Shown here one piece after another: positions 24,795 through 33,010 of a DNA stretch of 64,000 nt. Each line of letters opens with the position of its first letter. Position 1 is the stretch's first letter. This DNA comes from Rohdeia sp041398665 (lineage in GTDB: Bacteria > Planctomycetota > UBA1135 > GCA-002686595), in assembly GCA_041398665.1 (NCBI GenBank), contig JAWKUH010000007.1, positions 62,001 to 126,000 of the forward strand, given 5' to 3'. The notes beneath the pieces were generated by a model. That model worked only from the letters and a program-made list of their open reading frames with translations. It was not told the origin of the DNA and searched no databases. The position numbers were made by a program, and so were the translations under genes.

Positions 24795-26231
24795 TCAGTT
24801 CGGCGAACCGCCGAGCGGCGTCGCGAGGTACGGGAAGGTCGCGCCGAAGAACGAGTCGTCGACGAACGCGCCGTCCGTGTACGGGAGCTGTCCGTCCGGA
24901 GCGTCGGCCATGGGGAGCAACACGCCCATCACCGCGCGCAGCGAGACGTCGACGACGTCGTCGCCGGGTCTGCGACCGTTCGGGAACCCCGCGACGTCGC
25001 CGCCGATGACGCCGAGGTTGTTCTGCGAGCCCTTGGCGACGGTAGGTGTCGCGGTGTTGAGCCTGAGCATCTCGCCCGGCGTGGCGACGATCGGCTTGGT
25101 CAGGCCGTCGACGCCAGTGAGGAAGACCTGGACGAGGTCGTTGCGCGGGTACGCCGTCGGTGCCGTGACACCGAACAGGACCTCGAGCAGCGTCGGGAGC
25201 GTCGGGTTGGTGACGTAGGTGAGGAACTGGGCGTCGTCCTTCGGCTCGCTCGCGTTGAACCTGTCCTTGTCGCGATAGCCGATGACGACCTCGTTGACGA
25301 GCGGCGAGCCGAGCCGCGACACCTGCGTCCACGCACCTCCTTCCACGGTCACGTCGGCGTTGTCGGTCGGCCTCGGGTTGAGGACGCGCGCCTGGCGCAG
25401 GCTCGCGCTCGTCCAGCCGCCGATGACCGGATCGCCGTCGGTGAGGAACGTGATCGGGATCTCGAGGATAAACGACGTGACGTTCTTGTCGGCGAGCGAA
25501 TCCGTCTCGCCGTTCACGGGACCGAGAGGGTTCGTGTTGACGAGGTCGAAGGTCTCGCCGAGGTTGACGACGAACGGGTCCTTCCTCTGACCGACGAACA
25601 TCCGGCCCTGCGCACCGCCGGGCAGGTCGATGTCGTAGACGAAGGCGTCGGCGTAGGACGCGTAGTCCATGAACGACTTCGCGCCGATGTTGTCGAGCGG
25701 CTTCTCGAACTCGGTGAGTCCGGACCCGGTCTCCGCGATCGGCGTCGCGACGCCGGAGCGGCGGTCACCGGTCACGAGGGTGAGCGAGAAGGTCTCGCGC
25801 GCCTGCACGTTGCCGCGCAGCGTCGCGTCCCCGATGTTGACGAGCGGGACGGCGACCGCGACCTCCTCGCCGGGAGCGCCGATCATCAGCGTGCGGTCCT
25901 CGACGACTCGATCGAACCTGAACTGGAACGTGAGGTCCTCGATCGCGTCGCCGTCGTTGTCGATGTGGATCTCGTAGAGGGCGTCGGGATCCAGCGCGAA
26001 GTAGTTCGGTCCGCCGTAGGGATCCTGGAGCGGGAGGTAGTTCGCGACGAGCGTCACGTAGTCCTCCCTCCCCGTCTCGTAGCTCCGGAACATGTAGAAG
26101 TCCGTGGCGTCGACCTTCGGACTCTCGGTGATCGCGGGGGCCTCGCGGTGGCTCGACGCGTAGGCGACGGCTGCGAGCACTGCGGCGACCGTCGCGACCG
26201 CGGTGGGCGCGGCGATGGTTCTCTTTCTCAT
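24795..26231 (-). CDS. DUF4331 domain exported protein
   Basis: This 478-residue protein starts with a signal peptide (TAVATVAAVLAAVAYA) cut just before SSHREAPAITESPKVDATDFYMFRS, the DUF4331 hallmark. It continues with the repeated EIHIDNDGDAIEDLTFQFRF, GQRKDPFVVNLGETFDLVN and VIGGWTSASLRQ blocks. DUF4331 proteins are exported and have no established function. It is the first gene of a minus-strand operon that diverges from an ECF sigma factor. The leader contains a hairpin (CGCACCGA/TCGGTGCG, 26261-26279) and an AAGGAG ribosome site. Confidence 0.9.
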   Translation of the reverse strand: MRKRTIAAPTAVATVAAVLAAVAYASSHREAPAITESPKVDATDFYMFRSYETGREDYVTLVANYLPLQDPYGGPNYFALDPDALYEIHIDNDGDAIEDLTFQFRFDRVVEDRTLMIGAPGEEVAVAVPLVNIGDATLRGNVQARETFSLTLVTGDRRSGVATPIAETGSGLTEFEKPLDNIGAKSFMDYASYADAFVYDIDLPGGAQGRMFVGQRKDPFVVNLGETFDLVNTNPLGPVNGETDSLADKNVTSFILEIPITFLTDGDPVIGGWTSASLRQARVLNPRPTDNADVTVEGGAWTQVSRLGSPLVNEVVIGYRDKDRFNASEPKDDAQFLTYVTNPTLPTLLEVLFGVTAPTAYPRNDLVQVFLTGVDGLTKPIVATPGEMLRLNTATPTVAKGSQNNLGVIGGDVAGFPNGRRPGDDVVDVSLRAVMGVLLPMADAPDGQLPYTDGAFVDDSFFGATFPYLATPLGGSPN

Positions 26232-26320
26232 GGTCGTGTCGCTCCTTGCGACGCGTCGATCGCACCGAGGGTCGGTGCGCGTGGTGGACGTCCGCCATCG
26301 GGCGCGTCGTGCAAGGGTGG

Positions 26321-26346
26321 TACGAGTCGCCGACCGACGCGGATTC
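26321..26346 (-). promoter_or_regulatory. Predicted ECF-type promoter for the DUF4331 operon
   Basis: On the minus strand: GAATCC, 16 bases, CGTACC. It matches the element in front of the sigma gene in the last four bases of the -35 box, the spacing and the -10. The predicted start would be about 85 bases upstream of the DUF4331 ATG. ECF factors paired with ChrR-like anti-sigma factors are known to use TGATCC/CGTA-like promoters. Confidence 0.6.
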
Positions 26347-26424
26347 CGTCGAACGGAGCGCGTGGGTCAACTCCCTTGCGCCGCACGACGTGTGCGCCGG
26401 CGACCAGGAAGACCGGAGAAACCG

Positions 26425-26450
26425 AGATCCGAGCACCTTCGACGCTCGTA
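26425..26450 (+). promoter_or_regulatory. Predicted autoregulated ECF-type promoter of the sigma gene
   Basis: On the plus strand: AGATCC, 16 bases, CGTA followed by CCC. It lies about 30 bases before the sigma factor ATG, with the ribosome site GAGGAAGGA at 26462-26470 in between. Together with the divergent copy at 26321-26346 it predicts that the sigma factor reads both operons. Confidence 0.6.
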
Positions 26451-26478
26451 CCCACGCGCGTGAGGAAGGACGCGTCGC

Positions 26479-27213
26479 ATGCAAGGTGAAGCCCCCGACC
26501 CGTCGCGCAGGTCTGCTGCGGCGACCGCCAGGCGCCACGCCTCCGCGGCGGCGGGACGGCCCGATCCGGGTCTCGCTCGTGACGCGCGCACGGGCCGACG
26601 CAGTTCCGACGCCACCGGCTCGAGCGCCGAGCACGAGTTCGCGGCGATGGAGCGCGCGGCACGGGGCGATCGCGAAGCCTTCCGCGAGCTCTTCGACGGG
26701 ACCTGCGAGAGGGTCCGTGCACTGGTGCGCCACCTGACGAGCTCCGCCGCCCTCACCGACGAGTTGCTCGTCGACGTCTACGCGCAGGCCTGGTCACAGC
26801 GATCGACGTTCGACCCGCTGCGAGGCTCACCGTTCTCCTGGCTCTCGACGATCGCGAGATCCCGTGCGATCGATCGCATGCGCGCGCGCTCCCGCGACCG
26901 CGCGGTCCTCCCGGACGACGTGGACTGGGCGGACACCGTGCGCGACGGGAGCGAGTCGATCCCGCGGACCGCCCAACGCGGCGAGGAGCGGCGCCACCTC
27001 GCGTCGGCCCTCGCCGAGCTCCCGGACGAGCGCTGCCGTCTGCTCCGCGCCGCCTTCTTCGGCGGACTCAGCCACTCCGAGATCGCCGCGCGGACACGGC
27101 TCCCGCTGGGGACGGTGAAGACACGAATCCGTGCCGGTCTCGCACAGATGCGCGACATCCTGGCGCGCCTCGAGGAAGACGTCCTCGGACCCGACGACGA
27201 GACCACGGAATGA
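26479..27213 (+). CDS. ECF sigma factor
   Basis: This 244-residue protein has sigma-2 (about 66-130, AFRELFDGTCERVRALVRHL, then STFDPLRGSPFSWLSTIARSRAID) and sigma-4 (about 175-230, LPDERCRLLRAAFFGGLSHSEIAARTRLPLGTVKTRI). The first 50 residues are a disordered extension. I keep the upstream ATG because GAGGAAGGA stands 8 bases before it, though an internal start before MERAARGDREAF is possible. It overlaps the anti-sigma gene by 4 bases (ATGA). The pair resembles RpoE-ChrR systems, which sense singlet oxygen or related stress in Rhodobacter. Confidence 0.92.
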   Translation: MQGEAPDPSRRSAAATARRHASAAAGRPDPGLARDARTGRRSSDATGSSAEHEFAAMERAARGDREAFRELFDGTCERVRALVRHLTSSAALTDELLVDVYAQAWSQRSTFDPLRGSPFSWLSTIARSRAIDRMRARSRDRAVLPDDVDWADTVRDGSESIPRTAQRGEERRHLASALAELPDERCRLLRAAFFGGLSHSEIAARTRLPLGTVKTRIRAGLAQMRDILARLEEDVLGPDDETTE

Positions 27214-27917
27214 ACCCGCACCCCCACGACCGTCGCCCGCGGGCCGCGCTCGAGCTCCCTCGCGACCCGAACGACTGGACGCGACCCCACGACGTGGTCG
27301 ACGTCGCGCTGCGCGTGGCGTCGGAGAGCCATCTCCGCGGCGAACTTCGCGCGGAGGACGTCGCGCGCTACCAGCGGCACCTGGAGTCCTGCGACGTCTG
27401 TCGCGAACTCCTCGGCGACGAGAACGCCGTGGACGCCGTGTTGTCGCGCGCGCTCGCTCGGAACGCCGCGGCGGGAGCCGGCGACGAACTCTGGGAGCGG
27501 ATCGCCGAGCGGATGGGAGCGGACGAGCCGACGGCGCAGCCCTGGCGCGCGTGGCTCGACTCGGGTGCGCGGACGCGCTCCGACGGCTTCTCGGTCTCGT
27601 TCGAACGGGACGCCGAGTTCGAACCGACGAGCCACCCCGGCGTGCGGACGCGGCGACTCGCCGTCGATCCGTCCGCGCGGCAGGTGACCATGCTCGTCGA
27701 GATGCAGCCGGGCTCGAGCTACCCGCCGCACCGGCACGGCGGTCCCGAGGAGTGCTTCGTCCTCTCCGGCGACCTGCAGGTGGGCGACGATCTCGAGATG
27801 CGCACCGGTGACTTCCAGCGCGCGGAGAAGGGCAGCATCCACCCCGTGCAGTCGACGCGAGGAGGGTGCCTGCTCCTGATCGTGTCCTCCGTCGACGACG
27901 AGTTGCTCGCGGGCTGA
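27210..27917 (+). CDS. ChrR-like anti-sigma factor (zinc motif plus cupin)
   Basis: This 235-residue protein has an N-terminal anti-sigma zinc motif HxxxCxxC (H57, C61, C64 in RHLESCDVC). Its C-terminal cupin has a metal-binding stretch PPHRHGGPEECFVLSGDLQ near residue 172. This is the two-domain layout of ChrR, whose N-terminal domain holds the sigma factor and whose cupin is needed for release after the stress signal. The 4-base overlap with the sigma gene shows translational coupling. Confidence 0.9.
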   Translation: MNPHPHDRRPRAALELPRDPNDWTRPHDVVDVALRVASESHLRGELRAEDVARYQRHLESCDVCRELLGDENAVDAVLSRALARNAAAGAGDELWERIAERMGADEPTAQPWRAWLDSGARTRSDGFSVSFERDAEFEPTSHPGVRTRRLAVDPSARQVTMLVEMQPGSSYPPHRHGGPEECFVLSGDLQVGDDLEMRTGDFQRAEKGSIHPVQSTRGGCLLLIVSSVDDELLAG

Positions 27918-27942
27918 CGTTCGCGTGTGCGACGATGCGCGC

Positions 27943-28962
27943 ATGGGCGCGCTCTCCGCAGACGTCTCGGCGGGACGTCGGGCGATCCGGCGCCGGCGGA
28001 GGCGCATCGTCGCGGTGGTGCTCGGCGTCGCGACCGTCCTGCTCAACGTCGTCGCCATCCGCCACGCGCGCGCGATGGTCCGGTGGAGCGACGACGGGTC
28101 GCGGACGGAGAGCCCGGAGCGGCTCGGCACGCTCGCGAAGCTCGGTGTCCTGCTCGGCGGCGTCACGGTGCCGCGTCCGCGCGACGAGCGCACGCCGTCG
28201 AGCGTCGGACTCGCGTTCGAGAACGTGTTCTTCGAGGTTCCCGGCGGACCGCGACTCGTCGGCTGGTACGTGCCGTCGGATACGGGCGACGAACGCGCCG
28301 TCGTGGTGTGCTTCCACGGCTACGCGGAGAGCATGGAGCAGCTCCTCGACGTCGCCGTCGCGCTGCACGAGCTCGGGCACGACGCGTTGCTCGTCGACTT
28401 CCGCGGCTCGGGCGCGTCGTCCGGCGACGGTACGACGTTGGGCGTGCGCGAGGCCCAGGACGTCGCCGCCGCGCTCCGCTTCGCGCGCCGCCGCGCGTCG
28501 GGTCGCCCCGTCGTCGCCTACGGCTTCTCGATGGGAGCCGCCGCCGTCGTGCGCGCGATCGCACGCGAGCGCGCGACGTTCGACGGCGCGATCCTCGAGG
28601 CCTGCTTCGACCGACTCGTGACGACGACGGGCAACCGCTTCCGATCGATGGGCCTCCCGGCGACGCCGTTCGCGCAACTCCTCGTGTTCTGGGGCGGCGT
28701 CGCGGCGGACATCGACGGCTTCGACCTCGAGCCCGTGCGCGACGCCGAGCGCCTGACCTGCCCCGTGCTCGCGATGCACGGCACCGCCGACGAGCGCGTC
28801 ACGCTCGACCAGGGCCGCTCCGTCGCCGACGCCGTCGCGGGCGGCGCCGAGTTCGTGACCTTCGAGGGCGCGGGGCACCGGTTGCTGGTGCGAGCGGATC
28901 GCGAGCGCTGGCGGACCGCGGTGGAGGCGTTCCTCGCGGGGATCCCGCAGCCGAACCGCTGA
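27943..28962 (+). CDS. Membrane-anchored alpha/beta hydrolase
   Basis: This protein of about 339 residues has an N-terminal helix (VVLGVATVLLNVVAI) and then an alpha/beta-hydrolase fold: VVCFHGYAESMEQLLD, LLVDFRGSGASSG, the nucleophile elbow GFSMGAA, the acid strand MHGTADERV and the final EGAGHRLL histidine. It belongs with the BAAT/dienelactone-like or YqkD-like serine hydrolases. The substrate is unknown. The start is either this ATG or one 18 bases upstream. It lies 25 bases after the anti-sigma gene, so it may be in the same transcript. Confidence 0.85.
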   Translation: MGALSADVSAGRRAIRRRRRRIVAVVLGVATVLLNVVAIRHARAMVRWSDDGSRTESPERLGTLAKLGVLLGGVTVPRPRDERTPSSVGLAFENVFFEVPGGPRLVGWYVPSDTGDERAVVVCFHGYAESMEQLLDVAVALHELGHDALLVDFRGSGASSGDGTTLGVREAQDVAAALRFARRRASGRPVVAYGFSMGAAAVVRAIARERATFDGAILEACFDRLVTTTGNRFRSMGLPATPFAQLLVFWGGVAADIDGFDLEPVRDAERLTCPVLAMHGTADERVTLDQGRSVADAVAGGAEFVTFEGAGHRLLVRADRERWRTAVEAFLAGIPQPNR

Positions 28963-29126
28963 GGCGGAGAGCGCATCGGACCGGCACGGCCCGGATCACC
29001 ACCCCACCCGCGAGGATTGCGCGAGGTCCGCGCTCCCGTCGCGGCCGCGCGCGGCAGACTGAGCGGTGCGCGGCCCACCGCCCCTCCCTCCGACCCGTCG
29101 CGGCCGCGCCACACAGGAAGATCGCC

Positions 29127-29894
29127 ATGCGCCACACGCTCGCCGCACTCGCCCTCCTCGCTCTCTCCGCTCCCGTCGCGGTCGCACAGACCGTCGACGA
29201 CGTCTTCCCGCACGTCGCGGACGCGGGTGACCAGATCCGACTCGTCGGGACGAACCTCGGCGCGACGTCGCGCGTGCGCTTCACGGCGCTCGTCGGCGGC
29301 TTCGTCGGACAGTGGACGATGAACATCGGTCCCGACAGCGTGAGCGCGAACGAGGTGCTCGTCACGGTGCCGAAGTTCAACTCGTTCGTGCCGGAGAACG
29401 CGACGCCGCCCAGCGCGTTGATCGGCTCCGTCCGCGCGGTCGCGGGCACGCAGGTGTCGAATGCCGTCGACTTCGGCTTCCTCGAACAGAAGTTCGGCAC
29501 GATCCAGACCGTCGGCACGCCGGGAAGCGATCCCGCGGGCTTCGCGCCGCGCATCGGCTTCGCGCTCTCCGGCGGAGCACCGGTGACGGGCAACGTGAAC
29601 TTCCGTCCCGAGGTCACGGGCGCGATCCCGAACGCGGTCGCGGTCCTCGCGATCGGGGCGAAGGCGCAGGCGCCGTACCCGATCCTCGCCGGCGGCGACC
29701 TCGTCATCGATCCGTTCCTGCCGGTCACGTACCTCCTCGGCGGTCCGATCGCCCCGCCGCCGACCGATCACTACCAGCTGCTGGTGCCGATCTCCGGATC
29801 GATCGTGAACGTGAAGGCCGTGCTGCAGTGGGTCACGATCGACCCGCTGACGTTCGCGGCCGCGATCTCGGACGCCCTCGTCGTCCAGTTCTGA
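29127..29894 (+). CDS. Secreted TIG/IPT-like protein
   Basis: This 255-residue protein has a signal peptide (LAALALLALSAPVAVAQ). It continues with an IPT/TIG-like fold (VDDVFPHVADAGDQIRLVGTNLGATSRVRF, given in part) and a second half with NVNFRPEVTGAIPNAVAVLAIG and VLQWVTIDPLTFAAAISDAL. The second half has the strand pattern seen at the ends of the secreted proteins at 16.3 and 33.0 kb. Its function is unknown, probably surface-related. AGGAAG lies 9 bases upstream of the ATG. Confidence 0.7.
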   Translation: MRHTLAALALLALSAPVAVAQTVDDVFPHVADAGDQIRLVGTNLGATSRVRFTALVGGFVGQWTMNIGPDSVSANEVLVTVPKFNSFVPENATPPSALIGSVRAVAGTQVSNAVDFGFLEQKFGTIQTVGTPGSDPAGFAPRIGFALSGGAPVTGNVNFRPEVTGAIPNAVAVLAIGAKAQAPYPILAGGDLVIDPFLPVTYLLGGPIAPPPTDHYQLLVPISGSIVNVKAVLQWVTIDPLTFAAAISDALVVQF

Positions 29895-29907
29895 TCGCGC
29901 GAGCGGT

Positions 29908-30513
29908 TCAGCCCGCGAAGCCCTCGAGCTTCCGGCCGAGTTCCTCCGCCCGTCTCGCCAGCTCCGCCGCCGTGCGGCCGCGAACCTGCAGGTAGCGCAG
30001 GAAACGTCGCGCGTCGAGCATCCGGCGGGCACGCTCGCTCTCGGCGACCTCGTCGATCGGTACCCACCGTTCGGCGAGGTCGACGAGTTTCTCCTCGGTG
30101 TACATCATCCGCTCGACACCGCCCGAGAACTCGGTCAGCGGCACGTACATCTCGAGCGGCAGCGTGCCGTAGCTCTCCCGCGCGAGCACGAACTTGATGA
30201 CGTCGACGGGGTACTGCGGTTGGACGTAGAGGAAGTCGCCGACGTCGGGACAGGCACCCGCTTCGAGCTGTGCGGCGTAGTCCGCGTCGTAACCCTCGTG
30301 CCAGGCCGCGATGTTCTCGAACAGGCCGCCGAGCTCGCGCACCCCGACGCGGACGAGTCCGACGACGCGGTCGCGTTCCGCGCTCTCCGCCCGGTCCGTG
30401 CGGTACGCGTCGAGGAGGAAGGCGGCGTAGACGCCGATGAAGACGACGACCAGCTCGACGAAGAAGTAGCGCGAGCGCAGCACGCCGCTCCGGATCAGGG
30501 TCCCGATGCGCAT
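29908..30513 (-). CDS. Single-TM protein of unknown function
   Basis: This 201-residue protein starts MRIGTLIRSGVLRSRYFFVELVVVF..., with one membrane helix (about 16-35) followed by a soluble, charged, helical part. The N-terminus FFVELVVVFIGVYAAFLLDAY is a pattern I have seen in small membrane proteins of unassigned function in many environmental genomes. A TATCGT box stands 7 bases before the ATG, suggesting a leaderless transcript. It is convergent with the TIG-like protein gene. Confidence 0.7.
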   Translation of the reverse strand: MRIGTLIRSGVLRSRYFFVELVVVFIGVYAAFLLDAYRTDRAESAERDRVVGLVRVGVRELGGLFENIAAWHEGYDADYAAQLEAGACPDVGDFLYVQPQYPVDVIKFVLARESYGTLPLEMYVPLTEFSGGVERMMYTEEKLVDLAERWVPIDEVAESERARRMLDARRFLRYLQVRGRTAAELARRAEELGRKLEGFAG

Positions 30514-30673
30514 GGCGCCGACGATAGCAGCGCGAGCGTCGCGCGCGAGCGATCTCGCACGCCGCGGGATCGGTGACGCTCACCTCGGCGCGCCCTAGCA
30601 GTCGTTCCCACGACGAACGACCCGGCGAACGACCCCGCCGCCGGTCCGACCCCCTTCCCCGCCCGAACCCACC

Positions 30674-32824
30674 GTGTCGACGCGACGCCTCGCTCCCCTC
30701 GGTCCCGTCCTCCTCGTCCTCGCTCTCGTCGCGAACGTGCAGGCGCGCGCGACGGCCGGTCCGCGGACGCCCGTTCCCGAGCGGGTCGCGCCCTCCGACG
30801 CGCGACGCGCGCTCGACGAGCCGAAGCTCGACTGCGCGATCAAGAAGGCCGACGCGATCGGCGACGCGTTCCACGGCTCGCTCGTCGAGATCGAGGTCAA
30901 GAACCGCGGTCGCGACGCGGTCGAACCGCTCGCGTTCGCGATCACGCCGAAGAAGAAGGGCGCGGAGACCGTCGAGGTCGTGCGCGTCGCGCCGCCGATC
31001 CTCGGTCGCGCGGGGCGCCTCGTCGCACCCGGGAAGCGCGAGCGCTTCCGGCTCTTCGTCCCGCTCGACCCGAAGGACGTGTCGCGCGCGGACGTCGAGG
31101 TCGTCGACGCCTCGGCCTGGCCGATCGACTCGCCGAACGCCGAGATCGAACTCGACTCGAAGTGCGTGCGGGTCGGCAAGCCCCGGACGAAGAGCGAGAT
31201 GATCCAGCAGTTCGGCATGGTGCTGCCGCGCACCGACGTCGAGCTCGAGAACACGACGCCGTACCCGCTCGACGCGATGCTCGAGGTCGACTTCGGCGGC
31301 CGCACGCCGGGTCGCACGATCGTGTCGATCCGGCTCGAACCGAACGAGACGCGCGTCTACTCCTTCGAGCAGATCGAGATCCCGAAGGTCGGTGAGTTCT
31401 CGGCCTCGGGGACGCTCGGTGCCGAGATCTCGAAGATCGAGCTCGTCGACTGGAGCGCGGTCGTCGACGACGGGAACGCGCTCGTCGACTCCGTGCTCGG
31501 ACCGGCGTGGGACGCGTGGTACCGCGTACCGGAGAGCGTCTTCCCGCTCACCGCGAAGTTCGCGGCGGACGTGAACCTCGTCGGCCTGTTCGGCTCCGAC
31601 GGCGGGCGCTTCGACCTCGTCGAGAAGGTCGCGGGTCGCGCCGTCTTCGCCGCGGACGGCACCGTCGAGCTGCGCGCCCTGGACGGGACGGCACTTCGTG
31701 CGAAGAGCCTCACGACCCTCGAACGGGCGCTCGGCGACGTCGCTCGACAGATGTCGAGGCCGACGTTCGACGCGTTCCGGCGGACGATCGAGATCGAGGT
31801 CGTGCGCGGCGGTGAACGACCCGTCTTCCAGGTCACCGGCGCGAGCGACTTCTTCTCGTTCTCGGAGGCGAACGTCCTCGTCGCCGGAGGGCGACTCATG
31901 GGGAGCGGCGCACCGGGCCCCGACCTCGCGCTGTTCACGACCTACGACGTCGCGGACCGCCGCGCGCTCCCGACCTGGCGCGTGGTGGAGACGACGTCGG
32001 ACATGGGCAGCCAGGGCGAGCGCACGAGTCGCTTCGAGTGGACCCGACTCGACGGCGTCGAGGTCGTCTCGAAGTACACGCTGCACGACGACGGGCTGCT
32101 GCTCGCCGATCCCGAGGACGTGACGATCACGCTCGAGGACTTCGAGGCCAGCAGCGCTCCGGTCGCCGAACTGCCGCCGCCGACCGGTCCGCTCGCGGAA
32201 GCGCTGCGCGCCGCGTGGGACGGCGCCTACCGCTACCCGTCGCGCGACGCACACGTCGCCGGAACGTACCGCGTCGTGACGCCCGGGACGGACGGCGTCT
32301 GGATCGGTCGCACGGAGGTCTCGGGCTCGTTCGACCTCACGGGCTTCGGCGGCGGGGGTTGGCGCAGGTCGACGACGACCGTCGACGAGGAGGGTGCGAC
32401 GGACGACGAGCGCGCGACGCTCGCGAACGCCGTCGACGACCGCATCGCCATGTGGCTCGGACGCGACCTGTGCTGGCGCGAACCGTTCGCGACGACGTTC
32501 GCCGGGACCGAGCTCGCGGCCGGCGACGACGGCTGGATCCGCGTCACGGGGTCGCGCCGCATCCGCGGCGTGCGGCTGCGTGACGGCCGCATCCTCGAGA
32601 TCGAACGGACGCAGGGCGGACGGTCGAGCTACGGCTGGAGCGAGGTCGGCGGCCGACTCGTGCCGAGCCGCGCGAGCAACGGCAGCGAGGTGATCGAGTA
32701 CGAGTGGCGCGAGGCCGCGGACGGATGGCTGTTCCCCGAGCGCGTGCGCATGCTGCGCGTGTTCGGCGACGACTGGGGCCCCGAGGTGATGGAGTTCGGC
32801 GCGACGGGGATCACGGCGGAGTAG
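30674..32824 (+). CDS. Large exported protein of unknown function
   Basis: This 716-residue protein has a signal peptide (GPVLLVLALVANVQARA). The first third is Ig-like (LVEIEVKNRGRDAVEPLAF, VELENTTPYPLDAMLEVDF). The rest contains two related blocks, each starting with AWDxxYR (LGPAWDAWYRVPESVFPLTAKF near 275 and LRAAWDGAYRYPSRDAHVAGTY near 515). This suggests an internal duplication of a domain of about 230 residues. No enzymatic motif is visible. It lies alone between a divergent membrane protein and an FG-GAP protein. Confidence 0.7.
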   Translation: MSTRRLAPLGPVLLVLALVANVQARATAGPRTPVPERVAPSDARRALDEPKLDCAIKKADAIGDAFHGSLVEIEVKNRGRDAVEPLAFAITPKKKGAETVEVVRVAPPILGRAGRLVAPGKRERFRLFVPLDPKDVSRADVEVVDASAWPIDSPNAEIELDSKCVRVGKPRTKSEMIQQFGMVLPRTDVELENTTPYPLDAMLEVDFGGRTPGRTIVSIRLEPNETRVYSFEQIEIPKVGEFSASGTLGAEISKIELVDWSAVVDDGNALVDSVLGPAWDAWYRVPESVFPLTAKFAADVNLVGLFGSDGGRFDLVEKVAGRAVFAADGTVELRALDGTALRAKSLTTLERALGDVARQMSRPTFDAFRRTIEIEVVRGGERPVFQVTGASDFFSFSEANVLVAGGRLMGSGAPGPDLALFTTYDVADRRALPTWRVVETTSDMGSQGERTSRFEWTRLDGVEVVSKYTLHDDGLLLADPEDVTITLEDFEASSAPVAELPPPTGPLAEALRAAWDGAYRYPSRDAHVAGTYRVVTPGTDGVWIGRTEVSGSFDLTGFGGGGWRRSTTTVDEEGATDDERATLANAVDDRIAMWLGRDLCWREPFATTFAGTELAAGDDGWIRVTGSRRIRGVRLRDGRILEIERTQGGRSSYGWSEVGGRLVPSRASNGSEVIEYEWREAADGWLFPERVRMLRVFGDDWGPEVMEFGATGITAE

Positions 32825-33010
32825 GCGGACCCGGCGAAGAAGTCGCGGATCGTCGACGCGGAGCGCACGTCGGCGGAACTCGTCCGACGGGGCGCCGCGC
32901 GCGCTCCGTTCGGTCCGTGCGAGGTCGAGCGGAAGCGCACGCCGAGGACGGTGTGACCGCTCCTCGTTCGGCCCCCTACCATCGCGGATCCCGCCCCACC
33001 TCCCGGAACC

